Of a stretch of 64,000 nucleotides of DNA, positions 45,701-53,782 are shown piece by piece. A program made the position numbers and the translations under genes. The notes beneath the pieces were generated by a model, which saw only the letters and a list, made by a program, of their open reading frames with translations, did not search any database and had not been told where the DNA came from. Origin of the DNA: CBIHON01 sp966211965. GTDB lineage: Bacteria > Pseudomonadota > Gammaproteobacteria > Burkholderiales > Burkholderiaceae_D. Every line of letters begins with the position of its first letter. The first letter of the stretch is position 1. The DNA lies in the NCBI GenBank assembly GCA_966211965.1, contig CBIHON010000005.1:150419-214418 (forward strand). The letters run 5' to 3'.

Positions 45701-47374
45701 GACGCCAACCGCACGGCGGGCGCCGTGGTCGAGGCCTTCGTGCCGCTCGGCATTGCGCTGGCGCGCTTCGATGCGGAACCGGCGCCGGCAGGAACGGACA
45801 CCGGTTGCCCGCCCGCCTGTGACTGCGGCCCGGTGCCGCAGGCCGGACCGCCAGCGCCGGCGCAAACGCCGTTACCGCAAAACGATGCCGCATCCGGCGC
45901 CGCGCTTGCCGGTCGTGCCTTGTATTTCGGCTTTGCCGCCAACCTGCAAGGCGAGCCGATCAATCTGCTCATCCTGGTCAACACCGAGCGGGAGCATGAC
46001 GCGTTCGCGCCGTCCAGGGTCGATGTGTTGCGCGGCACGCATTTCGAACCCGTGGTGGCGAGCGACGCGACCCGCGCATTCGGCGAAACCGGGATGCTGT
46101 CCTTCGCCCTGTCCACCGCACCGGCACCGGCGGAGCTGTTCGGGCAAACCCTGTCCTGGCTGCGCCTGCGTCCGCACGGCGGCGCCGATGAGGAAGGCTG
46201 GCGCCCCGACATCGCCGCCGCCTATCTCAATGCAGTCTGGACGCAAGCGGCGGAAACACAGGAATTCGAAATGCTCGGTTCTTCCGACGGCGCGCCGGCG
46301 CAAGTCGTGTTCTTGGCCCGTCCGCCGGTGCTGCGCGATACGCTGGAGCTGCGCGTGCGCGAGCCGCTGGGCGAGGAAGAGCGGGCGAGCCTGCTGCAAG
46401 CCGATCCCGCCAGCGTGCGCAGCGACGTCGCGGGCCAGTCGGGCGACTGGGTGCTGTGGCGGCAAGTGGTCGATCCGGCCGACAGCGCGGCGGCGGACCG
46501 GGTCTACGGATTTGACGAAGCCAGCGGGGAAATACGCTTCGGCGATGCCCTGCATGGCGCGATACCGCCGATCGGCCGCGACGCGATCATGGCTTTCCAA
46601 TACCGGCGCACCGAGGCTGCATCCGTTCCCGGCGCGACCGCGCCGGCCAATACGGTCGCCGCCGGCAGTAGCCTCGCCATCGTCACGCCGGTGGAAGGCG
46701 CGCAGGCGGCATTCGCCGCCGATCACGCGGCGGGCGGCGCCGATGCGGAGGAGGTGCCGCGCATCCTGCGATTCGGCCCGGCGCGCCTGCGCCATCGCGA
46801 ACGCACGGTGACGGCGCGCGACCTGGAAGACATGGCGTTGCAGATGCTGCCCGATCTGGCGCAGGCGCGCTGCGTGCCGCGCGGCCGCGAAGTCCGGCTC
46901 ATCGTCGTCATGCGCGGTGCCGACCCCGTGCCGACGCGCGCCGTCAAGCGCGAACTGCGCAATGCCTTGCTCGCGGCCGGTCCGCCCGATCTGGCGGCGC
47001 GCGGCGCGTTCAGCGTCACGCAAGCGGCGCTGCGCCCGTTCCATGTGCGGGTGTTGCTGGTGAGCGCTTCGCTCGATTACGGCGGCCGCCTGGCGCAGCA
47101 AGCCGAGGCCGCGATCACGGCGTTTTTCGATAGCGCCGCCGGCGGCAGCGACGGCCGCGGCTGGCGGCTCGGCGACATGCCGCTCGATACCGACGTCGCG
47201 GCCTGCCTGCTCGACTTGCCGCATCTGGACGATATCGAGGAAATCGCGTTGACGGAAACCGATGCAGCGGGCCGGGTCCGGCCTTTGCGCGGCAGCTTGC
47301 GCGCCGATGAACTGGCGCTGCTTGCGGCCGACGGCATCGAGCTGCGTTTCGAAGTGCGGGAGGATGTCGCATGA
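42776..47374 (+). CDS. Giant gp47/J-type baseplate protein with beta-propeller-like insertion (Afp11-type)
   Basis: A 1532-residue baseplate protein. The N-terminal ~150 residues open as gp47/J proteins do (PDFGRALLEIAARFDSEVAE, FLDWLGIKGAAARAARMPV). The C-terminal ~350 residues contain FGPARLRHRERTVTARDLED, LIVVMRGADPVPTRAVKREL and the closing VREDVA-type end. Residues ~475-720 are an extra block rich in WxxAVWTDNRGDFFVAVTAG-, FALRGKKLFSRAVEIES- and GLIAVSTDGEVYLLSSS-type strands, resembling beta-propeller blades. Homologues often are 1000-1100 residues, so the propeller is probably an insertion. It could serve as a binding surface. Confidence 0.85.
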   Translation: MSEPGQPGQPHTPQVEARRKREFSAELLERARAWIPTWELDADAAGGAPDFGRALLEIAARFDSEVAERLDRSAEKNTRGFLDWLGIKGAAARAARMPVVLQLTENTPNPVLARAPVKLQADADGAAVVFETETDVQLVPGLLQTVVAVDPADDAFYLPPPGIASVEPAEPLPTQWRLKSFTASGSTQLQLDPELGLVPEMLVEVAGQQYRLLDVKQDIVTIDPALAAGEGLAAQSLVAKVSSFAPFDGHARNRQEHALYIGDDELLNIEAAALIEVAGAQDFPAGVQWQYWGKSGDGDEAGWQVLSREQSQAGDAIALRKPKGAIDPHPVGHAESRWIRAVLAKAEGRPVTVDALTLRINCGAQEEGQESPQERAGVFDAGDGAAAPPLDGVSNTTPLVLDQVFYPFGHEPRVLDTFYLGCVEAFSKPSAQVRMGFEMADATIAALAALRISIKSDPGPITVADAREANQQDILAGVGRDACLHLLAFDPASGAVSRYREPLQPPQPAFGSTESGAVRLPLDSEPPWRPAVWTDNRGDFFVAVTAGADVGLWHGGFSDPAKSGWEAFGSIAPETGKEARVEGMVYLSGLGKNLSILFALRGKKLFSRAVEIESPWTPVNTGLTLALIAPVQSVTSRDGAGTVDDGLIAVSTDGEVYLLSSSGQATKLRAGFSRTVRPFALRSAEPSPSPSATQTDGTGNAARLMLVGVDPAGAKLLAFLLRLDAQTGAWSTDQEDSFTLEGGATVFGGDLGADLVGNGPPILAATDSRESGRQVLGWEPFKTGVTTFPIPEQIGLLNGGPLAVAGWIVLPGVKNDILAVQEERQDQAAGIKLGATARPWSSQQFGSASTAELSWEYWNGSGWWALNPVNDGTDRFNHSGIVAFTVPDDLKPSDWAGKTSYWIRVRLVAGDYGSERIVAHNIEQEGKVTGQTVERFTDTIHPPAVAHLALRYRLCNKVLPAHVLSEDSASLRDQSDANRTAGAVVEAFVPLGIALARFDAEPAPAGTDTGCPPACDCGPVPQAGPPAPAQTPLPQNDAASGAALAGRALYFGFAANLQGEPINLLILVNTEREHDAFAPSRVDVLRGTHFEPVVASDATRAFGETGMLSFALSTAPAPAELFGQTLSWLRLRPHGGADEEGWRPDIAAAYLNAVWTQAAETQEFEMLGSSDGAPAQVVFLARPPVLRDTLELRVREPLGEEERASLLQADPASVRSDVAGQSGDWVLWRQVVDPADSAAADRVYGFDEASGEIRFGDALHGAIPPIGRDAIMAFQYRRTEAASVPGATAPANTVAAGSSLAIVTPVEGAQAAFAADHAAGGADAEEVPRILRFGPARLRHRERTVTARDLEDMALQMLPDLAQARCVPRGREVRLIVVMRGADPVPTRAVKRELRNALLAAGPPDLAARGAFSVTQAALRPFHVRVLLVSASLDYGGRLAQQAEAAITAFFDSAAGGSDGRGWRLGDMPLDTDVAACLLDLPHLDDIEEIALTETDAAGRVRPLRGSLRADELALLAADGIELRFEVREDVA

Positions 47375-49335
47375 CGCAATTGCGGCTCGACTTGTTTGAC
47401 CGCCGCTTCGACGACCTGGTCGAAGCAGGCCGCGCACGCATACCGAATCTGGCGCCGGATTGGACCGACCACAACCTGCACGATCCCGGCATCATGCTCA
47501 TGGAGTTGCTGGCCTGGACCGCCGAGGCGCAGATCTATGCACTCAGCCGCATGCGCCAGGACGAACGGCGCGCCTACGGGGCGTTGCTCGGCATCGCGCC
47601 GCACGGTCCGTTGCCGGCGGCCGGCTTGATCTGGCCGGATGCCGGCAACGCCGCGGCAGAGCTGCCCGCCTGGGACCCGGGCACAGTCATCGGGAAAGAT
47701 GCCGCAGTGCACAGCACTAAGCCGGAAGCCCCGGTGTTTTGGCCGATCGATAACATCCTGCTGACGCCGGCGCGCATCGAGGCGGTGCGCACGCGCCATG
47801 CGGATGGCGGCAGCGAGGACCACACCAGCGCCAACCGGCGCGGCGGCGCCGGCTTCGAACCCTTCGGCGCGGCCGGCGATCCGGCCGATGTGCTGGAACT
47901 GGCCTTGCGCTGCGACGGCGAGCGCCATCTTCTTTCCGGGCTGGCTTTGGTACCGGCTGGCGACGCTGTCGGCGCGCGGCTGGCGCTCGGCGTGCGTATT
48001 GGCACGCATACCGGCGACCGCATCCAGGCGCCGCGCAAAACGGCCGATGCCGTGCTGCGCGTCACCCTGGTATCCGAACAAGGCCGCGTCGCCCTGCCAC
48101 TGGCGGCGGATACGACCGCCGGGTTCATGCAAAGCGGGGTGCTGCTGCTCGACTTGAGCGCGCTCGCGCAATCGCCGCCGCTTCGGCAATGCCGCATCGA
48201 CATCGCCGCCCCGGCCGGCTTTGCCCGTGCGCCGCGCATCCAGTGCATCGAGCCGAACGTGCTGCCGGTCGAGCAAAGCATGACGGTACAGCGGGAAATG
48301 CACGCGGCTGGCAACGGACCGGACCAGGTGCTTGCATTCGATCAGGCCGGACTGCGCTTCGGCCCCGGCGCGCCGCCAATACAGGTCGAACTGGCCGCCG
48401 ACGGTTCGCTGCAGACGTGGGAAGCGCGACCGGATTTCGACGCCTCCGGGCCGGCGGATCGCCATTACCGGCTCGATACCGGCGCCGCGCAAGTGGCGTT
48501 CGGCAATGGTGTAAACGGCGCGCTGCCGGCCGCCGATGCGCAAGTCCTGCTCAGCTATGCCGCAAGCGATGGCGCCGCCGGAAATGTCCCGCGCAACCAG
48601 CATTGGTCGGTGCGCGGCGTGTCCGGGGTGTTCGGCGTGAACCTGGATGCGATGGCGGGCGGCGCCGATGCGCTCGGTTTCGACGAGCTGCGGCGCGAAG
48701 CGCGGCGCCGCGTGCGCACCGAGCATGCGCTGGTGACCCGGCAGGATGTGATCGATGCCGCGCTGGCGCTGGCGGATCTGCAGGTCGCGCGCGCCGAAGT
48801 CTTTATCGAAAACCGCGCGCCGGGCCACGGAACCGTCTTGCCGGGCACGCTGACGCTGGCTGCGCTGCACGCGCGTACGCCGGGCGCCGGTACGCAGCAG
48901 GCCGAAAGCCCGCGCTGGCTGGAAGCCGTGCGCGCGCGCCTGGCCGAACGCTTGCCGCTCGGCGAACGGCTGCGCGTCATCGCGCCGCGCTATGTCCGAG
49001 TCCGTATCGCGGCACGCCTGGTTGCCATGCCGATGGAAGACCCGGCCCGCATCGCATCGGATGCACGCGCGCTGCTGCGCGCCCGGCTGGCACTGACGGC
49101 GGACCGGCCCGGCGCATCGTTGTGGCCTTTCGCCACGCCTTTGTCCGCGATTCATGTGGCCGCCTGGCTGCGCAAGCTGCCCGGTGTGGAACGCGTGGCC
49201 GAGTGCCGGCTGTATCAGGACGATGCCAGCGCGCCGGTGCAGAAAATCATCTTGCCGCGCATCGGCTTGCCCGCCCTGGATTCCGCCGCGAGCGAGATCG
49301 AGGTGCAGCGCCGCGGCACGGGGAAAAAATCATGA
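47371..49335 (+). CDS. Second gp47/J-type baseplate protein (Afp12-type)
   Basis: A 654-residue protein opening QLRLDLFDRRFDDLVEAGRA, then the baseplate phrases APDWTDHNLHDPGIMLMELL and YALSRMRQDERRAYGALLG, and in the middle FGNGVNGALPAADAQVLLSY and FDELRREARRRVRTEHALVT. It partners gp47 to build the wedge around the hub. It overlaps the previous and next genes by four bases (ATGA). Several long minus-strand frames opposite it are shadows. Confidence 0.9.
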   Translation: MTQLRLDLFDRRFDDLVEAGRARIPNLAPDWTDHNLHDPGIMLMELLAWTAEAQIYALSRMRQDERRAYGALLGIAPHGPLPAAGLIWPDAGNAAAELPAWDPGTVIGKDAAVHSTKPEAPVFWPIDNILLTPARIEAVRTRHADGGSEDHTSANRRGGAGFEPFGAAGDPADVLELALRCDGERHLLSGLALVPAGDAVGARLALGVRIGTHTGDRIQAPRKTADAVLRVTLVSEQGRVALPLAADTTAGFMQSGVLLLDLSALAQSPPLRQCRIDIAAPAGFARAPRIQCIEPNVLPVEQSMTVQREMHAAGNGPDQVLAFDQAGLRFGPGAPPIQVELAADGSLQTWEARPDFDASGPADRHYRLDTGAAQVAFGNGVNGALPAADAQVLLSYAASDGAAGNVPRNQHWSVRGVSGVFGVNLDAMAGGADALGFDELRREARRRVRTEHALVTRQDVIDAALALADLQVARAEVFIENRAPGHGTVLPGTLTLAALHARTPGAGTQQAESPRWLEAVRARLAERLPLGERLRVIAPRYVRVRIAARLVAMPMEDPARIASDARALLRARLALTADRPGASLWPFATPLSAIHVAAWLRKLPGVERVAECRLYQDDASAPVQKIILPRIGLPALDSAASEIEVQRRGTGKKS

Positions 49336-51455
49336 GCGCGGCAGCCATCAAGTCCTACCGCTTCGCCACGCCGCAGCAGTGGGGCGCAGGCGTGCTGGCG
49401 CGCGCCGAATTCGACGCGCAAGGACAGTTGCAGCCGTTCGCGCCCTATGCCCGTGCCTGCCGCCTGTTGCCGCCGGCAGCGGGCGCGTATGCGCCGGCCT
49501 TCAGCTATGACGGCACGGCTTGGTGGCGCGGCGCCGATGCAAGGCTGTACCGGCAGCCTGCCGCAGGCGGCGATCCGGTCGCCGTGGTGGCGCCGGCCGA
49601 TATCGCCCATGCGCGCCGGCTGGCGATCGGACGGCGCGTGGTCTGGGTCGCCGGGATACGTGCAGGCAGCTTGCACTGCCATGCGCAAGACGACCTCGGC
49701 GCGATTCTCAGCGTCGAACTCGCCGCCGCGCAGATCGTCGATATTGCCGATGACGGCCGCAACGGTCTCTGGGTCCTGGCCGAACGCGGCGGCTCGACCT
49801 GGCTCATGCATGTCGATTGCGCCGGCGGCATCGCGTGCGAATTCGACCTGGGATGCAAGCTCCGTTCCCTGCGCGCCCTTGTCTATCTGCGCGCCACGCA
49901 GCGCATCGTCCTGCTGGCGCAGGACGGCGCCACGCTATGGTTCCTGGATACGCGGGGCGAGAGCGTGCAGGTGCCGCTGCCGGTTGTCGCGTTGTGGCCG
50001 TGTTTCAAGGCGGCGCAGCTCGGCAGCGACGGCCGGGCGCGCATCCTGATCGCCGGCGCGGATGCGCTCGACGATGGCGCGCAATCGCGCGTCCTCGTCA
50101 CCGACGCGTTCGGCGACAAGCTCGACCGGATCGACATCGCGCTGCCGGCCACCGGTGTCGCCGCGCATGCAGGCATGCTGCTCGTCACCGGCGGCGCCGG
50201 CGCCCAGTATTGCGGCGGCGTGACGGCGGAGACCACGGCCGCAGCCGACTGCGTGCTGCTGACGCCCGCCTTGCATTCGCCCGAGCGCGGCAACGAACAT
50301 GGCTGGCTGCGCGCCGAGATTGCCGCCCATCTGCCCCGCGGCGCCTTGCTGTCGGTCGAGTACGCCGCCACCGATAATCCGGCGGTGCGGGAAGAGGCGG
50401 CGCTGCTGACGCAAGATCTGAGGCTGCCGCCGCAAGTCCGCTTGTCGCGGATCGCCCGCCTGCTTGGCGACTGGTCGGCGCCGCTGCGTTATGCCGGCAG
50501 CGATGCGGCTGATGAGGTGCAACTGTTCGCCGCGCCGTTGTTCGACGTGCGCGTTCCCTATCTTTGGCTGCGCATCACGCTGACGGCGCCGCCCGGCAGC
50601 GTGATGCCGCGATTGACCGAATTGCGCGTGCTGTATCCGCAGCAAAGCCTGATGCAGCACCTGCCCGCCATCTACCGGCGCGACGACCAGCCGCAGGATT
50701 TCATGCGCGCGCTGGTCGGTGTGCTCGAAACCACCACCCAGGGCATCGACCGCCGCATCGCCGCGCTCGGCAGCCTGCTGCATCCGCAAACGGCCGCGGT
50801 CGAATGGCTCGACTACATCGCGCGCTGGCTCGGCCTGCCTTGGGACGACGCGCTCGACGCCGTGCGCAAGCGCGCCTTGATGCTGCAGGGACATCGCATC
50901 CTCGCATTGCGCGGCACGCGCGCCGGCCTCGAAGTGTTGCTCGCCTGCTTGTTCCCCGGCGAGCCGCGCCGGTTCCGCCTCATCGATTTCACGGCCGAGC
51001 ATATGCCGGCCCGGGTCGGCGGCGCCGGCCGCAGCGGCGCGCCGCTGCCGGCCTTGCTGGCAGGATTGCCGGCAGCGGCCACCGCGCTCGGACGCAAGGC
51101 GATCCTGGGACGTGCCCGGCTGCCATGCCCGGGAGCGGCCGCCGATGTGCTGGCCGCGCTGGCCGGACGGATACGCATCGACATCATCGCCTCGGCTGCC
51201 GAACGCCAGGCCTGGGAGCCTTGGCTGCCGGCCTTGATCGACGCGGTGGTGCCGATGACGGCGCGCGTCACGCTGCGCTGGCGCAGCCGGCGGCCGGACT
51301 GGTTCGGCTCGGCATTGAACGAGGAACGGGTGCTCGGCGCGCCGGGCAGCGCCAGCCTGGGCGAGAACGCGATTCTCGGCCATTCGAGACTGGCCGCCGA
51401 CCGGCCCATGACATTGTCGGAATCCGGCGTGGATTTCGGCTTCAAGCTGCAATGA
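49332..51455 (+). CDS. gpI-type baseplate/tail protein with N-terminal beta-propeller-like region
   Basis: A 707-residue protein. The C-terminal ~250 residues match phage gpI: LMQHLPAIYRRDDQPQDFMR, RIAALGSLLHPQTAAVEWLD, YIARWLGLPWDDALDAVRKR, GTRAGLEVLLACLF. The N-terminal ~320 residues are beta-rich repeats (RFATPQQWGAGVLARAEFD, IVLLAQDGATLWFLDTRGE) that resemble a propeller. Long frames starting earlier in the same phase run through the preceding gene and are discarded; the ATG at 49332 overlaps the previous stop. In eCIS this slot connects baseplate to fibres; no fibre gene follows. Confidence 0.85.
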   Translation: MSAAAIKSYRFATPQQWGAGVLARAEFDAQGQLQPFAPYARACRLLPPAAGAYAPAFSYDGTAWWRGADARLYRQPAAGGDPVAVVAPADIAHARRLAIGRRVVWVAGIRAGSLHCHAQDDLGAILSVELAAAQIVDIADDGRNGLWVLAERGGSTWLMHVDCAGGIACEFDLGCKLRSLRALVYLRATQRIVLLAQDGATLWFLDTRGESVQVPLPVVALWPCFKAAQLGSDGRARILIAGADALDDGAQSRVLVTDAFGDKLDRIDIALPATGVAAHAGMLLVTGGAGAQYCGGVTAETTAAADCVLLTPALHSPERGNEHGWLRAEIAAHLPRGALLSVEYAATDNPAVREEAALLTQDLRLPPQVRLSRIARLLGDWSAPLRYAGSDAADEVQLFAAPLFDVRVPYLWLRITLTAPPGSVMPRLTELRVLYPQQSLMQHLPAIYRRDDQPQDFMRALVGVLETTTQGIDRRIAALGSLLHPQTAAVEWLDYIARWLGLPWDDALDAVRKRALMLQGHRILALRGTRAGLEVLLACLFPGEPRRFRLIDFTAEHMPARVGGAGRSGAPLPALLAGLPAAATALGRKAILGRARLPCPGAAADVLAALAGRIRIDIIASAAERQAWEPWLPALIDAVVPMTARVTLRWRSRRPDWFGSALNEERVLGAPGSASLGENAILGHSRLAADRPMTLSESGVDFGFKLQ

Positions 51456-51474
51456 TAGGAAAGAGGGTGCGACC

Positions 51475-52887
51475 ATGCAGGATCAAAAACAGGTAGCAGA
51501 CATGGAATGCGAGGACGAATGCACCTCGGGCACGAGGAACCATTACTTCCTCGGCAAGCGCATGAAGCCCAAATCCTTCCGGGTCGAACAGGATTATCAG
51601 ATCGCGCGGCGCCATCTGATCAATCGCGCTGTTCACGGCTGGGGCGTGGTCTACGGCTTCGCGGTCGACCCCGCCGCCGGCGCCCCGGGCAAATTGCAGA
51701 CAGGTCAAGGACTGGCGTTGGACAGGGCCGGGCGCGAACTGGTGCAGACCGGACTGCGCACGCTGAGTTTGGCCGACCTCTATCTTTCTCCGCAAGACCG
51801 CAAGAAAGCCGAGAGCACGCCGCGCCCGGCGCAGGTCGAGGGCGATACCCCGCAGCAGGAAACCTGCTGGCTGCTGCGCGTGCATTACGCCGAAAAGCGC
51901 GAGGCGCCGGTGCGCGTCAGCGATCCCTGCCATTGCGAGCGCGACGAATGGGATTATGTCTGCGAAACGGTGTGGTACTCGCTGGTGCCGCAGGATTGCG
52001 CGGACTGCATGAAGTTCGCCGAACCCTGCGCGCTGTGCTGCGAGTGCCCGGAGAAGGATGCGCATCGGCCCGATGCCGTGGACCGCGGCCCGCATCGCTG
52101 CCTGTGCGATCACCTGACGCAACTCCATCCCGGCAGCAGCCAGGACACGCTGTGCGAGATCAAGCCGGGTTTGCGGGTCGACCTGTACAACGGCGTGCCG
52201 CTTGCCTGCGTCACGCTGAAATGGGATGACTGCAACCAGATCGGCTTCGACCAGGTGCGCGATGCCTGCGCTCCGCGCCGGCTGGTCAAACGCAATGACT
52301 TGCTGTTCGACTTGATCCGGGGCTGCGATTTGACGCGTATCAGCGCGATCAGTTGGGCGGATTGGCATCGCTTGCCGAGGTCGTCTGGCGTTCCGTGGGG
52401 GGACTTTACTTCTCGCTTCAATGTCGGCGATAAGCCGGGCCAGACCAATTTCACCGTCACCTTTTCCGGGCCGGTGCAGCCAGACACGCTCACCGCCGAC
52501 TGCTTCGCCATGACCATCGTTATTCCGGAAGAACGTAGCGGCTGGGGCAACATGATGCGCGTGCCGATCACGACCATCGACATCGGCGAGGTCGACGGCA
52601 AGGCAAGGTCCGCCACCCTGGTCGTCGACCAGGCCTGGGTGACGGATGAAGTCAAAGCTCGCCGCTCCGCCTTCCATGATGGTCCAGTGCTGGTGGAAAT
52701 CGAAGTGCGGGGCGATTTCATCCTCGACGACTGCGGCCAGGCGGTAGACGCCAACGCGGTCGGCTTGCTGCCGCCCAGATTGAATGAAAGACCCACAGGC
52801 AACGGAACGCCGGGCGGCAGTTTCCTGTCGGCCTTTTGGGTCGCGCAAAAACCGGACGATTACCCGCCGAATTCATCCGCAACCTGA
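51475..52887 (+). CDS. eCIS-associated cysteine-rich protein, paralogue of the next gene
   Basis: A 470-residue protein of unknown function. The N-terminal 110 residues include TRNHYFLGKRMKPKSFRVEQ, DYQIARRHLINRAVHGWGVV and GQGLALDRAGRELVQTG, which match the beginning of the next gene in order. The middle has a dense Cys region (CHCERDEWDYVCETVW, CADCMKFAEPCALCCECP), possibly metal-binding or disulfide-linked. The C-terminal half has a Big-like beta pattern (TNFTVTFSGPVQPDTLTADC). It sits at the end of the structural genes, so it may be a peripheral baseplate or fibre-like component. Confidence 0.75.
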   Translation: MQDQKQVADMECEDECTSGTRNHYFLGKRMKPKSFRVEQDYQIARRHLINRAVHGWGVVYGFAVDPAAGAPGKLQTGQGLALDRAGRELVQTGLRTLSLADLYLSPQDRKKAESTPRPAQVEGDTPQQETCWLLRVHYAEKREAPVRVSDPCHCERDEWDYVCETVWYSLVPQDCADCMKFAEPCALCCECPEKDAHRPDAVDRGPHRCLCDHLTQLHPGSSQDTLCEIKPGLRVDLYNGVPLACVTLKWDDCNQIGFDQVRDACAPRRLVKRNDLLFDLIRGCDLTRISAISWADWHRLPRSSGVPWGDFTSRFNVGDKPGQTNFTVTFSGPVQPDTLTADCFAMTIVIPEERSGWGNMMRVPITTIDIGEVDGKARSATLVVDQAWVTDEVKARRSAFHDGPVLVEIEVRGDFILDDCGQAVDANAVGLLPPRLNERPTGNGTPGGSFLSAFWVAQKPDDYPPNSSAT

Positions 52888-52913
52888 GTAATGCGTGAAG
52901 AGGAAAACCAATC

Positions 52914-53759
52914 ATGAACACAAAATCAAACCTTCCCGAAACCAGCGGCAAGTCGCGCCTGGTCCGCCCGCGCTACAGCCCCGGCCTAATGCTCCAGGAT
53001 GACGATTTGACGCAAGCGGTCGACTATGCGCGCGACCTGAACCGGCTGATGTTCAAGGCGCTGCTCGGCTGCGGCGTGATTTGCGGCTTCGAACTGACGC
53101 TCGACAAGCGCTGCGGCGTGCTGACTTTCCATGTCGGCGCGGGCATCGCGCTGGATTGCCACGGCGACCCGATCCACGTGCCGGACCCGCAGGCGATTCC
53201 TTTCGATCCGTCTTGCAGCAACAATAATCCCACGGACATCTGGGTCATCATTCGCCGCCGCGAATATTGCTGCGCGCCGCGCGACGCGGTGTGCATGCCT
53301 GAGGATGACGAGAGCATGGCGGTATGCACCCGCGTGCGCGACGGGTTCGAAATCCGGTTGGTGGAGGAGAGGCCAGAATGTGCGTGCGCATGTCCAGAAA
53401 AAACGAGCGAGGCCGAGCCCGCTCCGACCGGCGGCCAACCGGCCGAGAGTGCCGCCGCCAGCGCGGCAAAGAAAAGGGCTGCGCGAACGCCCAACGCGGC
53501 CGCCGCCGTCCCGCCGGCCACGGCGACTGAACCTCCGGTCTATGTTGATTCGAGCAACCCGTGTTACGCCGGCCACTATGCCGGCAACTGTGCCTGTGGT
53601 TGTAACTCGGATTGGGTGGTGCTGGGGCGCTTCTTGAAGATTAACCAGGAGAACGCTTCATACCCCCAAGACGGCGACTATAGCGTGCGCCGCTTCATCC
53701 GCCCGGTCCTGATGCGCGATCCTTTGCTGCCGCCCCAGCCTGCGGCCAAGACAGAGTGA
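52914..53759 (+). CDS. eCIS-associated protein, short paralogue of the preceding gene
   Basis: A 281-residue protein opening with RPRYSPGLMLQDDDLTQAVD and YARDLNRLMFKALLGCGVIC, followed by GAGIALDCHGDPIHVPDPQA, the same order and spacing as in the upstream 470-residue paralogue. It also has Cys clusters (RREYCCAPRDAVCMPEDD, ECACACPE, NCACGCN) and a Pro/Ala-rich stretch near 165-205. GAGGA lies upstream of the ATG. It has no transmembrane or signal segment. It is the last structural-type gene before the cargo gene. Confidence 0.75.
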   Translation: MNTKSNLPETSGKSRLVRPRYSPGLMLQDDDLTQAVDYARDLNRLMFKALLGCGVICGFELTLDKRCGVLTFHVGAGIALDCHGDPIHVPDPQAIPFDPSCSNNNPTDIWVIIRRREYCCAPRDAVCMPEDDESMAVCTRVRDGFEIRLVEERPECACACPEKTSEAEPAPTGGQPAESAAASAAKKRAARTPNAAAAVPPATATEPPVYVDSSNPCYAGHYAGNCACGCNSDWVVLGRFLKINQENASYPQDGDYSVRRFIRPVLMRDPLLPPQPAAKTE

Positions 53760-53782
53760 TTTCGGCCGGCGGGTGAGCGGCC

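Noticed and set aside
48189..49331. N-terminal extension of the gpI-type protein
   Set aside because: It lies in a shadow phase of the preceding baseplate gene; the ATG at 49332 with a 4-base overlap fits the operon.
42893..51476. Long minus-strand frames opposite the baseplate genes (for example about 500-690 codons)
   Set aside because: Shadow frames of GC-rich plus-strand genes; the plus-strand proteins show clear baseplate motifs while the minus-strand ones are low-complexity and Arg/Ala-rich.
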